Notes: generated by a model from the sequence alone, not told the origin. A stretch of 42,924 bases of DNA from JASLBX01 sp036374175 (GCA_036374175.1 DASUUH010000028.1:1-42924), one strand, 5' to 3'. Shown: positions 16,708 to 25,390, numbered from the stretch's first letter. A program made the numbers and translations.

Positions 16708-17366
16708 CGCTCCGACTCAGCGGGTACCACCTCAGCCGGCTGGACGGCCTGGCTGATCGACGCTCGAGACCTGCGCTCGCGAACGTACCGGACGAGTTCG
16801 ACCACGACAGTGATGCCGATGGCGATCGCCAGGCCGGTCGCGAGGCCGAGCAACGGATCGTCTTCGAACGCCTGGCCACCGGCGTAGCCGATCAGGGCCG
16901 CGTAGATGCCCCACGACAGCGCGGCGATGCCGTCGAAGAAGGAGAACTTTCGCAGCGGGTACCCGATCGTGCCGCAGGTCAGCGTCGTCGCCGTCCGGCC
17001 GCCGGGCACGTAGCGGGCGATCACGAGGATCAGTCCGCCGCGCTTGTAGAGAGTGCGTGCCGCCCAGTCGAACGCTCTGCGCGAGCGCGATTCAGCCCCG
17101 GCTCTTGCCACCAATCGCGCGCCGCCGTGCCGTCCGATGAAGTACGAGATGTGATCTCCGATGAACGCGCCGGCCGCGCTGCTGAGGATGACCAGCAGCA
17201 GGTTGGGGTCGGCACTCGTGGCGGCGAACACACCCGCGCTGATCACCAGCGTCTCGCTGGGCACCACCGGGAAGAACGCGTCGATCGCCGCGAAGGCCAG
17301 CAACGCCACGTAGATCCACGGCGAGCCCATCGCGTTTTCAGCGGCCTCGACGAGTCCGTCGATCAC
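16704..17366 (-). CDS. DedA-family membrane protein
   Basis: A DedA/VTT-domain membrane protein of 220 residues. Members of this superfamily move lipid carriers such as undecaprenyl phosphate or phospholipids across the membrane. The family pattern is present: FFPVVPSETLVISAGVFAA, then GAFIGDHISYFIGRHGG and a later ARYVPGGRTATTLTCG, with hydrophobic segments between. The GTG at 17366 is chosen because a GAGGGGGACC ribosome-binding site precedes it and the conserved region begins soon after. A longer open frame upstream has no family similarity. The C-terminal tail is charged and variable. Confidence 0.9.
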   Translation of the reverse strand: MIDGLVEAAENAMGSPWIYVALLAFAAIDAFFPVVPSETLVISAGVFAATSADPNLLLVILSSAAGAFIGDHISYFIGRHGGARLVARAGAESRSRRAFDWAARTLYKRGGLILVIARYVPGGRTATTLTCGTIGYPLRKFSFFDGIAALSWGIYAALIGYAGGQAFEDDPLLGLATGLAIAIGITVVVELVRYVRERRSRASISQAVQPAEVVPAESER

Positions 17367-17434
17367 GTGGTCCCCCTCTCGGAATGCGCCCTGGCCTCTG
17401 ATCGTAGGCGCCGCCACAGCACCAAACGTCGCAC

Positions 17435-17995
17435 TTGAGGGTGAACATTCCCCGACATCTCCTCGGGGTTCGCCCCCAGGTGGACGATCTTGTTGCGCGG
17501 CAGACACACCATCGTGACGGTCCGCTGTTGACCCAATGGGTCGACCACAACGGTGCCAGTCGTCGGCAGCAACTGCGCGGCATTGTGTCGATTGTCGGCT
17601 TCTGCGTCGAACTTCCACCACTGCCGCGCCTGCTCCCGCTTCCCGGTACCGCCCGGGCGGGTCAGCGTACGGCCCATTCGAGCGTCGACCACAAGATGCT
17701 CAGCCGGATCAGAAGCCTGTTGGCCAAGGCTGAATCGACCGAATTCGCCGGCGAGGCGGACGCACTGTCGGCCAAGGCACAGGAGCTGATGGCCAAGTTC
17801 TCGTTGGACCGTGCGCTGGTGGAGGCTGGCGCAGAGACAACCCGGCCGCTCGACACCCCGACCGCGCGGCGCATCTGGCTCGACGCACCCTACGTGTCCG
17901 CAAAGACCAATTTCGTCGGTGCGGTAGCCAGGGCCAACGGCTGCCGGGCCATTACGGCCGGCGGTGTCGAGCGCGACCGGATGGCACCATGTCCG
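17435..17995 (+). pseudogene. Remnant of a DUF2786 protein gene
   Basis: The frame contains the DUF2786 core: MLSRIRSLLAKAESTEF, then GEADALSAKAQELMAKFSLD. It is preceded by LPPLPRLLPLPG, plausibly the linker of the same family. No good start codon or ribosome-binding site precedes it, and the N-terminal part expected of full-length proteins is missing. After NGCRAITAGG the frame loses resemblance and runs into sequence antisense to gcvP. I read it as a gene that has lost both ends. The function of DUF2786 proteins is not established. This remnant fills the only gap longer than 300 bp in the window. Confidence 0.6.
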
Positions 17996-18040
17996 CACCG
18001 CTGCCGACCTCGCAACGCTGCACACCGGCCGCCCGATCGA

Positions 18041-18056
18041 GGAGGGTTCACCCTCC
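18041..18056 (-). terminator. Possible gcvP terminator hairpin
   Basis: GGAGGG, a four-base loop and CCCTCC form a perfect 6-bp GC stem 5 bp after the gcvP stop codon on its strand. No T-run follows. It is suitably placed to end the gcvP transcript, but it overlaps the decayed DUF2786 region and could be chance. Confidence 0.45.
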
Positions 18057-18061
18057 GGTCA

Positions 18062-20917
18062 CTACTCGAACGCCGAGGGGTCGGGGCACGTGCACACCAG
18101 GTGGCGGTCGCCGTACGCCCCGTCGATGCGCCGGACTGGCGGCCAGTACTTGTCCTCGCGGGCCGCCTCGACCGGAAACACCGCGGTCTCCCGCTCGTAT
18201 GGGTGCGTCCACTCCGAAACAAGTGTCGAGGCGGTGTGGGGCGCGTGACGCAGCGGGTTGTCGTCGTTCGGCCACTCCCCCGACGCCACCTTGTCGATCT
18301 CACCGCGGATGGCGATCATGGCGTCGCAGAACCGGTCGAGCTCGGTCAGGTCTTCGCTCTCGGTTGGCTCGATCATCAACGTCCCGGCGACCGGAAACGA
18401 CATCGTCGGCGCGTGGAACCCGTAGTCGATCAGGCGCTTGGCAACGTCCTCGACCGTGATGCCGGTGGCTTTGGTGAGCGGGCGCAGATCGACGATGCAC
18501 TCGTGCGCCACGAGTCCGTTCGCACCGGTGTACAACACCGGGTAGTGCTCACCCAGCCGGGCGGCGATGTAGTTGGCCGACAGCACGGCGACCTGGGTCG
18601 CCATAGTCAGTCCTGCCGGGCCCATCAAGCGCACATAGGCCCACGAGATCGGCAGGACCAGCGCTGAGCCGAACGGCGCTGCCGAGATAGGCCCGACACC
18701 GGTTGCCGGCCCGGCTTCTGGGATCAGCGGGTGGTTCGGCAGGAACGGCGCCAGATGTGATCGCACGCCGATCGGTCCCACCCCTGGGCCACCGCCGCCG
18801 TGCGGGATGCAGAACGTCTTGTGCAGGTTCAAGTGGCTGACGTCGGCGCCGAACTCACCCGGGCGGGCCACGCCGACCAAGGCGTTGAGGTTCGCCCCGT
18901 CGACGTACACCTGGCCGCCGGCCTCGTGCACCAGACGGCATAGTTCTGTGATGCCTTCCTCGTAAACGCCATGGGTGGAGGGGTAGGTCACCATGATCGC
19001 GGCCAACCGATCCTGGTGCTCGGCGATCTTCGTTCGAAGGTCGTCCAGTTCGACGGTGCCGTCTTCCGCGGCCGCGACGACGACCACGCGCATTCCGGCC
19101 ATCACCGCGGACGCGGCGTTGGTGCCGTGCGCGCTCGACGGGATCAAGCAGACATCGCGCTGCTCGTCGCCCCGGGAGCGGTGATACGCGCGGATCGCCA
19201 GCAGCCCGGCCAGCTCACCCTGCGAGCCGGCGTTCGGCTGGATCGAGACGGCGTCGTATCCGGTGATCGCGGCCAGCCACGTCTCCAACTGCCGGATCAG
19301 CTCCAGGTACCCCTGGGCCTGCTCCACCGGCGCGAACGGGTGGATGTCGGCGAAGCCCGGCCAAGTGATCGGCTCCATCTCGGTCGTGGCGTTCAGTTTC
19401 ATGGTGCACGACCCGAGCGGAATCATGCCGCGATCCAGCGCGTAGTCCTTATCCGAGAGTCGGCGCAGGTACCGCAGCATGGAGGTTTCCGAACGGTGCA
19501 CGCCGAACACCGGGTGGGTGAGGAACGCGCTCGTGCGGCGCAGCTCGGCCGGTATGGCCGGCTCGACCTGCTGGTCGACACCGGATGCGCCGAACGCCTT
19601 CCACACCAGCTCCAGGTGCGCGAACGTGGTGACCTCGTCGCAGGCGATCCGGACCAGGTCCGTCCCGGCCAGCCCGAGGTTCACGCCGAGTGACGCGGCC
19701 GTGGCGACCACGGCCTCGGCCCGTCCGGGTACGCGGGCCAGGACGGTGTCGAAGTATGCGTCGTGGACAACCTCCACGCCACCGGCCCGCAGGCCCGCCG
19801 CCAGCGTCGTGGCGTGCCGGTGTACCCGGCCGGCGATCTCCCCGAGCCCCTCGGGCCCGTGCCACACGGCGTACATCGACGCGACGACCGCCAGCAGCAC
19901 CTGTGCGGTGCAGATGTTCGACGTGGCCCGCTCGCGGCGAATGTGCTGCTCGCGGGTCTGCAGGGCGAGCCGGTACGCGGGCGAACCCTCGGCGTCCACC
20001 GACACCCCTACCAGGCGGCCCGGCAGCCCCCGCTCAAGCTCGCTACGGACCGCAATGAACGCCGCGTGCGGGCCGCCGTAACCGAGCGGAACCCCGAAGC
20101 GCTGGGACGATCCTACGGCGACGTCGGCACCCCGCTCGCCCGGCGGCACGAGCAGGGTCAGGGCTAGTAAGTCCGCCGCCACGGTCACCAGTGCGGATCG
20201 CTCGTGGGCGGCGTCGATGAGCGTTCGAAGGTCTCGCACCTGGCCGGACGCCCCCGGGTACTGCAGAACAAGGCCGAACAGGTCGCCGTCGGGCAGGCCG
20301 GCGGCCAGATCGGCGACCTCCACCTCAATGCCGAGCGGTTCGGCCCGGGTCTGGATGACCGCGATGGTCTGCGGCAGACAGTCGGCGTCGACCACGAGCC
20401 GGTTGCTTTCAGTCCGGGTCGATCGACGCATGAGCGTCATCGCCTCCGCCGCAGCCGTCGCTTCGTCGAGCAGGCTGGCGTTGGCGGTGGGCAGGCCGGT
20501 CAGGTCGGCCACCATGGTCTGGAAGTTGAGCAACGCCTCGAGGCGGCCCTGCGAGATCTCTGGCTGGTACGGCGTATAGGCGGTGTACCAGGCCGGGCTC
20601 TCCAACACCCGGCGCACCACGACGGGCGGGGTAACAGTGTCGTAGTACCCCAGACCGATCATCTGGACGTGCCGCTGGTTCCGCCGGGCCAGGCCGCGGA
20701 GTTCCTCCAACGTCTCCTGCTCCGTTGCGGGGGCGGGCAGGTCCAGCTCGCCGGCCTGGCGGATGCCAGCCGGGACGGCGGCGTCGATGAGCGCGTCCAG
20801 AGACGAGTACCCCACTCGCTCGAGCATCCGCGAGATCTCGTGGTCACGCGGTCCGATATGACGGGCGGCAAATGGGGCGGACAGGCTGACCTCGGACAGC
20901 GACTGGGACATCTGCAT
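18062..20917 (-). CDS. gcvP: Glycine dehydrogenase (decarboxylating), P-protein
   Basis: This PLP enzyme decarboxylates glycine and passes the aminomethyl group to the lipoyl arm of GcvH. The 951 residues are the fused single-chain form. The N-terminal half begins FAARHIGPRDHEISRML. The PLP lysine lies in HLNLHKTFCIPHGGGGPG around residue 700. A glycine riboswitch lies in its leader, and gcvH is about 3 kb upstream in the same direction. The annotated ATG is only two bases after GAGGAG. The ATG two codons later (20911) has better spacing and may be the true start. gcvT is not in this window. Confidence 0.97.
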   Translation of the reverse strand: MQMSQSLSEVSLSAPFAARHIGPRDHEISRMLERVGYSSLDALIDAAVPAGIRQAGELDLPAPATEQETLEELRGLARRNQRHVQMIGLGYYDTVTPPVVVRRVLESPAWYTAYTPYQPEISQGRLEALLNFQTMVADLTGLPTANASLLDEATAAAEAMTLMRRSTRTESNRLVVDADCLPQTIAVIQTRAEPLGIEVEVADLAAGLPDGDLFGLVLQYPGASGQVRDLRTLIDAAHERSALVTVAADLLALTLLVPPGERGADVAVGSSQRFGVPLGYGGPHAAFIAVRSELERGLPGRLVGVSVDAEGSPAYRLALQTREQHIRRERATSNICTAQVLLAVVASMYAVWHGPEGLGEIAGRVHRHATTLAAGLRAGGVEVVHDAYFDTVLARVPGRAEAVVATAASLGVNLGLAGTDLVRIACDEVTTFAHLELVWKAFGASGVDQQVEPAIPAELRRTSAFLTHPVFGVHRSETSMLRYLRRLSDKDYALDRGMIPLGSCTMKLNATTEMEPITWPGFADIHPFAPVEQAQGYLELIRQLETWLAAITGYDAVSIQPNAGSQGELAGLLAIRAYHRSRGDEQRDVCLIPSSAHGTNAASAVMAGMRVVVVAAAEDGTVELDDLRTKIAEHQDRLAAIMVTYPSTHGVYEEGITELCRLVHEAGGQVYVDGANLNALVGVARPGEFGADVSHLNLHKTFCIPHGGGGPGVGPIGVRSHLAPFLPNHPLIPEAGPATGVGPISAAPFGSALVLPISWAYVRLMGPAGLTMATQVAVLSANYIAARLGEHYPVLYTGANGLVAHECIVDLRPLTKATGITVEDVAKRLIDYGFHAPTMSFPVAGTLMIEPTESEDLTELDRFCDAMIAIRGEIDKVASGEWPNDDNPLRHAPHTASTLVSEWTHPYERETAVFPVEAAREDKYWPPVRRIDGAYGDRHLVCTCPDPSAFE

Positions 20918-20937
20918 AGCTCCTCGCGGGCTCTGGT

Positions 20938-21063
20938 GTCCCCCTCTGTCGGGCGTCCGGATGCCCTCCAGAGTTGCCTCGCCCGACCGGTCCTTCGTGC
21001 CTGAGAGGTTGGCGGGGTGTTGCCCCTTCGGCGCCCCACACGCTGCGGGGTCTCTCCCGGCCG
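20938..21063 (-). promoter_or_regulatory. Glycine riboswitch (single clear aptamer) in the gcvP leader
   Basis: Read on the minus strand, the leader has the conserved glycine aptamer elements in order. These are CGGGAGAGACC, GCCGAAGGGGCAA, AACCTCTCAGGCACGAAGGA with CCGG following, and GGCAACTCTGGAGGG. They end about 20 bases before the gcvP start. Glycine binding is expected to switch on gcvP. Only one complete aptamer is visible instead of the common tandem pair; a partial ghost aptamer cannot be excluded. Confidence 0.88.
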
Positions 21064-21133
21064 GGTTCGACGGCTCGACAGTAGGGTAACGCGGGCGGGC
21101 CTAGTGGTGCGAGCGGCGACACGGTGGACTCTC

Positions 21134-21210
21134 CACCAGGCATCTCGGCGCTGTACCACCCGCACGCGCATGGTACGGCAGGGCGGTGCCTGCTGAACGT
21201 GATCGAACGG
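21134..21210 (-). repeat. 77-bp intergenic repeat element, copy B
   Basis: The partner of 4101-4177, in the same orientation, ungapped and about 79% identical. The palindromic core is less perfect than in copy A: GTACCA and TGGTAC are kept, with one G-T wobble in the extended stem. It begins 10 bp after the stop codon of the MerR gene and upstream of the gcvP riboswitch. Copy A stands in the same relation to arc. The shared placement at 3' ends suggests a structural or terminator role. Confidence 0.7.
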
Positions 21211-21220
21211 CGAGGGTGGC

Positions 21221-21826
21221 TCAGCCGCCGACGGCCCGGTTGCGGCGGCGGGCGGCGAGTTCGTCGCCCGGGTGTTCGGCGGCGTCGTCACCTGCGCGCT
21301 CGGCCGGTAGTTCGATGAGAGTGGCTTCGACCTCGCGCCAGACCCGGCCCACCGCGATGCCAAACACACCCTGACCACCCTGGACCAGGTCGACTACCTC
21401 GTCGGCCGACGTGCACTCGTAGACGCTGGCGCCGTCGCTCATCAGAGTGATCCCGGCGAGGTCTTCGACCCCCCGTTCGCGGAGGTGCTGGACGGCTTGC
21501 CGGATCTGCTGCAGTGACACGCCGGTGTCGAGCAGCCGCTTGACGATCTTGAGCACAAGCACGTCGCGGAACGAGTACAAGCGCTGGCTGCCGGATCCGT
21601 GGGCGGGACGGATCGATGGTTCGACCAGTCCGGTACGCGCCCAGTAGTCCAGTTGCCGGTAGGTGATACCAGCCGCTGCGCAGGCGGTCGGCCCACGGTA
21701 GCCGACGTCCTCCGGGACCGGCCCCACCATGCCTTCGAACAACAGCCCTTGTCGGCTGACCTCGGCTGCGGCGTCGCGATCAGCGCCCCCTGCCGGACCA
21801 GCTCCGCGTGTGCTGTCTCCGTTCAC
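21221..21826 (-). CDS. MerR-family regulator (Rv1830-like)
   Basis: A transcription factor of 201 residues. The winged-helix MerR domain is at about 40-110: CAAAGITYRQLDYWARTGLV, then SGSQRLYSFRDVLVLKIVKR. It is followed by a helix rich in Gln and Leu and a C-terminal region with GITLMSDGASVYECTSADEV. It lacks the metal-binding cysteines of classical MerR. The position after ftsR and a DUF151 gene, and before gcvP, is that of Rv1830 in mycobacteria. Its targets are not established here. The GTG start follows a good GGAGGGG site. The tail is charged and low in complexity. Confidence 0.88.
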   Translation of the reverse strand: MNGDSTRGAGPAGGADRDAAAEVSRQGLLFEGMVGPVPEDVGYRGPTACAAAGITYRQLDYWARTGLVEPSIRPAHGSGSQRLYSFRDVLVLKIVKRLLDTGVSLQQIRQAVQHLRERGVEDLAGITLMSDGASVYECTSADEVVDLVQGGQGVFGIAVGRVWREVEATLIELPAERAGDDAAEHPGDELAARRRNRAVGG

Positions 21827-21935
21827 GCCGACCCCTCCGTGGATTGAACTTGACCACTTGTGACGCTAGGGCGCGACCCGACGTCGGTCAATGCAACACG
21901 CGGGACAAGCCTCAACCTGAACTTCAGGTGCTCCG

Positions 21936-22418
21936 TCACCGTTCGCTGCCGAAGTCCTCCGGTGAGACGTGGTCGAGGAACTCGCGGAACCGCTCGACCT
22001 CGTCCTCGCGATCCACGTCGGCACCCTCGGTGATCAAGATGCCGACCTCGTCCAGCAGCGGTTCGGCGGCGAAGATCGGCGTGCCGGTCCGCAGCGCGAT
22101 GGCGATCGAGTCCGACGGGCGCGAGCTGACCCGGATGCCGCCGCTGAAGACGAGTTCGGCGTAGTAGGTGCTGTCGCGCATTTCGGTGATCTGGACTTGT
22201 TCCAGGCGGGCACCGAGGGCGTCGAGCACATCTTTGAACAGATCGTGGGTGAGCGGGCGGGGCGGGGTCATTCCCTGCTGGGCGAACGCGATGGCGGTGG
22301 CCTCCACCGCGCCGATCCAGATGGGCAGGTAGCGCTCGCCGTCGCTCTCCCGGAGAAGAACGATCGGCTGGTTCGACGGCATCTCCACCCGGACACCGAC
22401 CACGTCGAGCTCTCTCAC
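21936..22418 (-). CDS. DUF151 bifunctional nuclease-family protein
   Basis: A 160-residue member of the DUF151/BFN family, equivalent in position to Rv1829. Conserved segments are LPIWIGAVEATAIAFAQQG, THDLFKDVLDALG and SSRPSDSIAIALRTGTPIFA. A plant and a Thermotoga-type member have been linked to DNase/RNase activity, but the bacterial role is poorly defined. It is flanked by two MerR regulators in an order conserved across Actinobacteria. The start is GTG. Confidence 0.9.
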   Translation of the reverse strand: MRELDVVGVRVEMPSNQPIVLLRESDGERYLPIWIGAVEATAIAFAQQGMTPPRPLTHDLFKDVLDALGARLEQVQITEMRDSTYYAELVFSGGIRVSSRPSDSIAIALRTGTPIFAAEPLLDEVGILITEGADVDREDEVERFREFLDHVSPEDFGSER

Positions 22419-22488
22419 GCGTTCAACGTTACTCCGAGTTCCAGGCGCCTCGCACCGCGGAGGCGCGCCGGTTCGCCGTTCAGGTGAC

Positions 22489-23208
22489 TCAGCGCCCGCC
22501 GAGCTGGCGGACCCGAGTTTCGACGAGAGTGGCGTGCAGTCGTGCCGTCAGGCGCCCGACTTCGCGTGCCACCTCGTTCGCCCGCCCTCTGGCTTCGGCA
22601 CTGCGCTGGCGCAGCATGGGGGCGACGACTTGCTCGACGAGGCCGGCCTCGCGCTCGGCCGCACTGAGAATGGTGCGCAGGTGCCGCGGTTCGATCCCGT
22701 ACTCGGACAGCTCCCCGGCGGTGCGTGAGATCACCAGTGCGTCGGCGTCGAATGCGCCGCCGCGGGCCGCCACCAGGCCGAACGACTCGAGCTCGGCCAG
22801 CAGCTCGTCGGTGATGCCCGCCGCCTCGACCAGGGAAGACCGGGTGAGCCGCACCTCGCGCGGATCGGCCGCCACGGCGGCCACGACATGCGGCACGCCG
22901 GATCGCCCGCCGCGATTACCGTCGACCGCTTCGGCCTCCAGCTCGATTCCCCGATCGAGTTGCTCGAGCTGTTCCTTTATCACTCGAAGCGGCAGGTAAT
23001 GGTCACGCTGGACGGTGAGCACGTAGCGCAGCCGCGCCAAGTCGTCGTGGCTGAACCGGCGGTAACCGGACGGCGCCCGCTCGGGTTCGACCAGACCTTC
23101 GGACTCCAGGAACCGGATCTTGGAGATCGTGACGTCCGGGAAGTCGGTGCGCAGCTGCGCCAGCACCTCCCCGATGCTCATCGTCCGGCGCGCCGGCAGC
23201 GCGCTCAC
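22489..23208 (-). CDS. ftsR: MerR-type cell-division regulator FtsR
   Basis: Homologue by sequence and synteny of Rv1828 and corynebacterial FtsR, a regulator that activates ftsZ. It is 239 residues. The MerR domain begins MSIGEVLAQLRTDFPDVTIS, then IRFLESEGLVEPERAPSGYRR and RYVLTVQRDHYLPLRVIKEQ. The C-terminal part is a ligand- or dimer-forming helical domain. The GTG start overlaps the garA stop by four bases, implying coupled translation. An internal ATG at 23181 would remove only nine residues. The role is inferred from the family. Confidence 0.88.
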   Translation of the reverse strand: MSALPARRTMSIGEVLAQLRTDFPDVTISKIRFLESEGLVEPERAPSGYRRFSHDDLARLRYVLTVQRDHYLPLRVIKEQLEQLDRGIELEAEAVDGNRGGRSGVPHVVAAVAADPREVRLTRSSLVEAAGITDELLAELESFGLVAARGGAFDADALVISRTAGELSEYGIEPRHLRTILSAAEREAGLVEQVVAPMLRQRSAEARGRANEVAREVGRLTARLHATLVETRVRQLGGR

Positions 23209-23729
23209 CGCACGCCGCCTCCGAACCCGTGCTGGCTCGCGTAGTAGACCAACCGGTACTTGCCGACCTGGACCTCATCGCCGCCTTTGAGCAGCACCTC
23301 ATCAATCCGGTCGCGGTTCACATAGGTTCCGTTCAGGCTGCCCACGTCGGTGACCATGAAACCCTCGGGGGTGCGCCGGAACTCGGCGTGCCGCCGCGAC
23401 ACCGTGACGTCGTCCAGGAAGATGTCCGAGTCCGGGTGGCGACCGGCTTTGACCACGTCAGTGTCGAGCAGGAACCGGCTGCCGGCATTCGGCCCCCGCA
23501 GGACGGCGAGCAGCGCGCTGCCGGCCGGCAGGGCGTCGACCGCCGCCTGGTCGGCAGGCCCGAGATCGCCCACTTCTTCCCGCTCGACGTCTTCGCGCTG
23601 GAGCGCCATAGTGCTCGTGACGTCGGCGGCCGGCTCGGCAGCAGGCGCAGTCACCAGACGCGACCCACACTGGGAGCAGAACTTCGCGTCTGCGGGATTC
23701 TCGTGACCGCACTGGGTGCAGAACGGCAT
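23205..23729 (-). CDS. garA: Zinc-ribbon FHA protein of the GarA/OdhI type
   Basis: GarA/OdhI proteins bind and inhibit 2-oxoglutarate dehydrogenase and adjust glutamate metabolism until phosphorylated by Ser/Thr kinases. This 174-residue protein carries a typical GarA FHA domain: AGRHPDSDIFLDDVTVSRRH at about 95-114 and GSLNGTYVN at 130-138. Unlike mycobacterial GarA, it begins with a zinc ribbon (Cys4, Cys7, Cys18, Cys21). The phospho-motif ETTSVF is replaced by VTSTMAL at 37-43. The start at 23729 has a strong GGGAGGAC site. The synteny gcvH-garA-ftsR supports the identity. Confidence 0.87.
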   Translation of the reverse strand: MPFCTQCGHENPADAKFCSQCGSRLVTAPAAEPAADVTSTMALQREDVEREEVGDLGPADQAAVDALPAGSALLAVLRGPNAGSRFLLDTDVVKAGRHPDSDIFLDDVTVSRRHAEFRRTPEGFMVTDVGSLNGTYVNRDRIDEVLLKGGDEVQVGKYRLVYYASQHGFGGGVR

Positions 23730-23887
23730 CGGCAGTGTCCTCCCGCCGCGAGCAGCCTCGCGGATCGACAACAGTGGTGCCCGTCTAAGGATGTCAGTTC
23801 TCACCCTCGACCGGAACCTGAGGTTGATGGTTGGTGGTGGCAACCTGGATAAGTCTGCGGCGCCCGGTCACCCGAGGCCGCTGCCAT

Positions 23888-24274
23888 CTAGGCCGAGATC
23901 TGTTCCTGGTAGTCGGCGGCCGACAACAGCCCGGCCGCGGCGTCCATGTCGGCGGGCGTGATGTCGATCAGCCAGCCGGCACCGTAGGGATCGGAGTTGA
24001 CCAGTTCCGGGCGGCTGCTCAGCTCTTCGTTGACCCGCGCCACCGTGCCGCTGATCGGGGCGTAGAGGTCGCTGACGCTTTTGGTCGACTCGAGTTCGCC
24101 GCAGGGTTGCCCGGCGGCAATCTTGTCGCCGACCTCCGGCAGTTGGACATACACGATGTCGCCGAGCTGATCCTGCGCGTAGTGGGTGATGCCGACCCGC
24201 ACCGTCCCCGGTGTCTCCCCCGGGTCACGGACCCATTCGTGCTCGGAGGTGTACTTCAGATCTTCCGGATACAC
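23888..24274 (-). CDS. gcvH: Glycine cleavage system H protein
   Basis: This lipoyl carrier shuttles the aminomethyl group between the P, T and L proteins. The 128 residues show YTSEHEWVRD at the start and ELESTKSVSDLYAPISG with Lys65 as the lipoylation site. The end reads GWLIDITPADMDAAAGLLSA. The GTG start follows AAGGGCGG. It sits upstream of garA with a 158-bp gap and downstream of the DUF881 genes, so its transcript is separate from gcvP. The riboswitch lies before gcvP, and no comparable aptamer was seen before gcvH. Confidence 0.95.
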   Translation of the reverse strand: MYPEDLKYTSEHEWVRDPGETPGTVRVGITHYAQDQLGDIVYVQLPEVGDKIAAGQPCGELESTKSVSDLYAPISGTVARVNEELSSRPELVNSDPYGAGWLIDITPADMDAAAGLLSAADYQEQISA

Positions 24275-24300
24275 CGATTCCGCCCTTCGTCCGCTTATGG

Positions 24301-25065
24301 TCAGTTCTCGTCGGCGACCGGCTGAGCGTACTGCGGCCGCGAGGGCTCCCGCAGCGCGTCGACCAGCAACTCGTCTCGCTCTTCGACCACCGACTCTTCC
24401 AGAATCTCCTTGTTCCCGCCGAGGAACAGCACACTCGCATTCAGCGCTGCGGGATCGCCGATGACCGTGAGCGTGTACGGACGGGTGATCGCTACGCCGT
24501 CGACGGTCAGGACGCCATCGGACTCGAGGAAGTACGAGTCGACTCCGATGCGTACCACGTTTCCGTTGCCACCCTCGAGCTGGATCGCCTCTGCCCCGGA
24601 GACCCGAAGCTCCTGGACGGCGCCCATGACATGGCGGGCCTGGACCCGCTCTTGCGGGTCTTGGATCGTGACCACGACACCGGGCCCCGTGGCCGGCGCG
24701 GTTCCGGCCAGGATGGCCAGCTGACGGGCCCGGATGGCCGTCTGCTCCAGCAATGCCTCCTCGGACTGTGCGCCGCTTTGCAGTTCGCGACGGGCCGCCT
24801 GGAGCTCGGCGACCTCGTCCTCCAGTCGGCCGTTGCGCTGGTTCAGGTCACTGAGGATCTGCACCAACTCGGATCGGCGCGCTTGAGACAGCTGATCACC
24901 TTCGTCAGCACGGACTTGCAGCACCGCGCCGAAACCCAACGCGCCGATCAGCACCGCCACGACGACCTGTCCGCCGTCGGGCCGGGAAGTGAACGCCTTC
25001 CACAACCGCCGCGGCCCGCTCTGCGGGCTGGACGGGACGAATCTGCGCTCGGCCGGTTCAGGCAT
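24301..25065 (-). CDS. DUF881 membrane protein (Rv1823/Rv1825-like)
   Basis: A 254-residue protein with a cytoplasmic N-terminus and one transmembrane helix at about 32-52 (VVVAVLIGALGFGAVLQV). A coiled coil at about 55-110 precedes the DUF881 domain, with TGPGVVVTIQDP, LRVSGAEAIQLEG and VIGDPAALNAS. The C-terminus ends near QYAQPVADEN, resembling mycobacterial counterparts. Its start overlaps the end of sbp by eight bases. DUF881 proteins are conserved beside sbp and have been linked to envelope or division processes, but the biochemical role is unknown. Confidence 0.88.
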   Translation of the reverse strand: MPEPAERRFVPSSPQSGPRRLWKAFTSRPDGGQVVVAVLIGALGFGAVLQVRADEGDQLSQARRSELVQILSDLNQRNGRLEDEVAELQAARRELQSGAQSEEALLEQTAIRARQLAILAGTAPATGPGVVVTIQDPQERVQARHVMGAVQELRVSGAEAIQLEGGNGNVVRIGVDSYFLESDGVLTVDGVAITRPYTLTVIGDPAALNASVLFLGGNKEILEESVVEERDELLVDALREPSRPQYAQPVADEN

Positions 25066-25390
25066 GGAACAAATGGCGGCGGATGTTGGCGACGTTAGTG
25101 AAGATCCGGATTCCGAGGACGACGATCACGGCTGTGGACAACTGCGCACCGACTCCCAGCTGATCGCCGAGGAAGACGATGAAGGCCGCGATCAGCACGT
25201 TGGCGATGAACGAGACGACGAAGACCTTGTCGTCGAACACGCCGTCCATGACCGCACGCACCCCGCCGAACACGGCGTCGAGCGCCGCCACCACGGCGAT
25301 GGGCAGGTAGGGCTGGAGGGTCAGCGGCACCTGCACGTCGAGCATCAGCCCGGCGGCGATGCCGAGCAGCAGGCCGATGGCCGGGATCAC
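25058..25390 (-). CDS. sbp: Small basic protein Sbp (DUF1290)
   Basis: A 110-residue membrane protein with three hydrophobic helices. The family features are GLLLGIAAGLMLDVQVP at the start, YLPIAVVAALDAVFGG and a C-terminal RIFTNVANIRRHLF. The function is not known; in several bacteria sbp lies with division or envelope genes. It is flanked on both sides by DUF881 genes, as in mycobacteria (Rv1823-Rv1825). The GTG start is preceded by a strong GGGAGGAGG site. Confidence 0.9.
   Translation of the reverse strand: MIPAIGLLLGIAAGLMLDVQVPLTLQPYLPIAVVAALDAVFGGVRAVMDGVFDDKVFVVSFIANVLIAAFIVFLGDQLGVGAQLSTAVIVVLGIRIFTNVANIRRHLFHA

Noticed and set aside
17363..18025. A 220-residue minus-strand frame over the DUF2786 remnant
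   Set aside because: Most of it is antisense to the DUF2786 core on the plus strand. It lacks a family match and a ribosome-binding site, and it overlaps the start of dedA.
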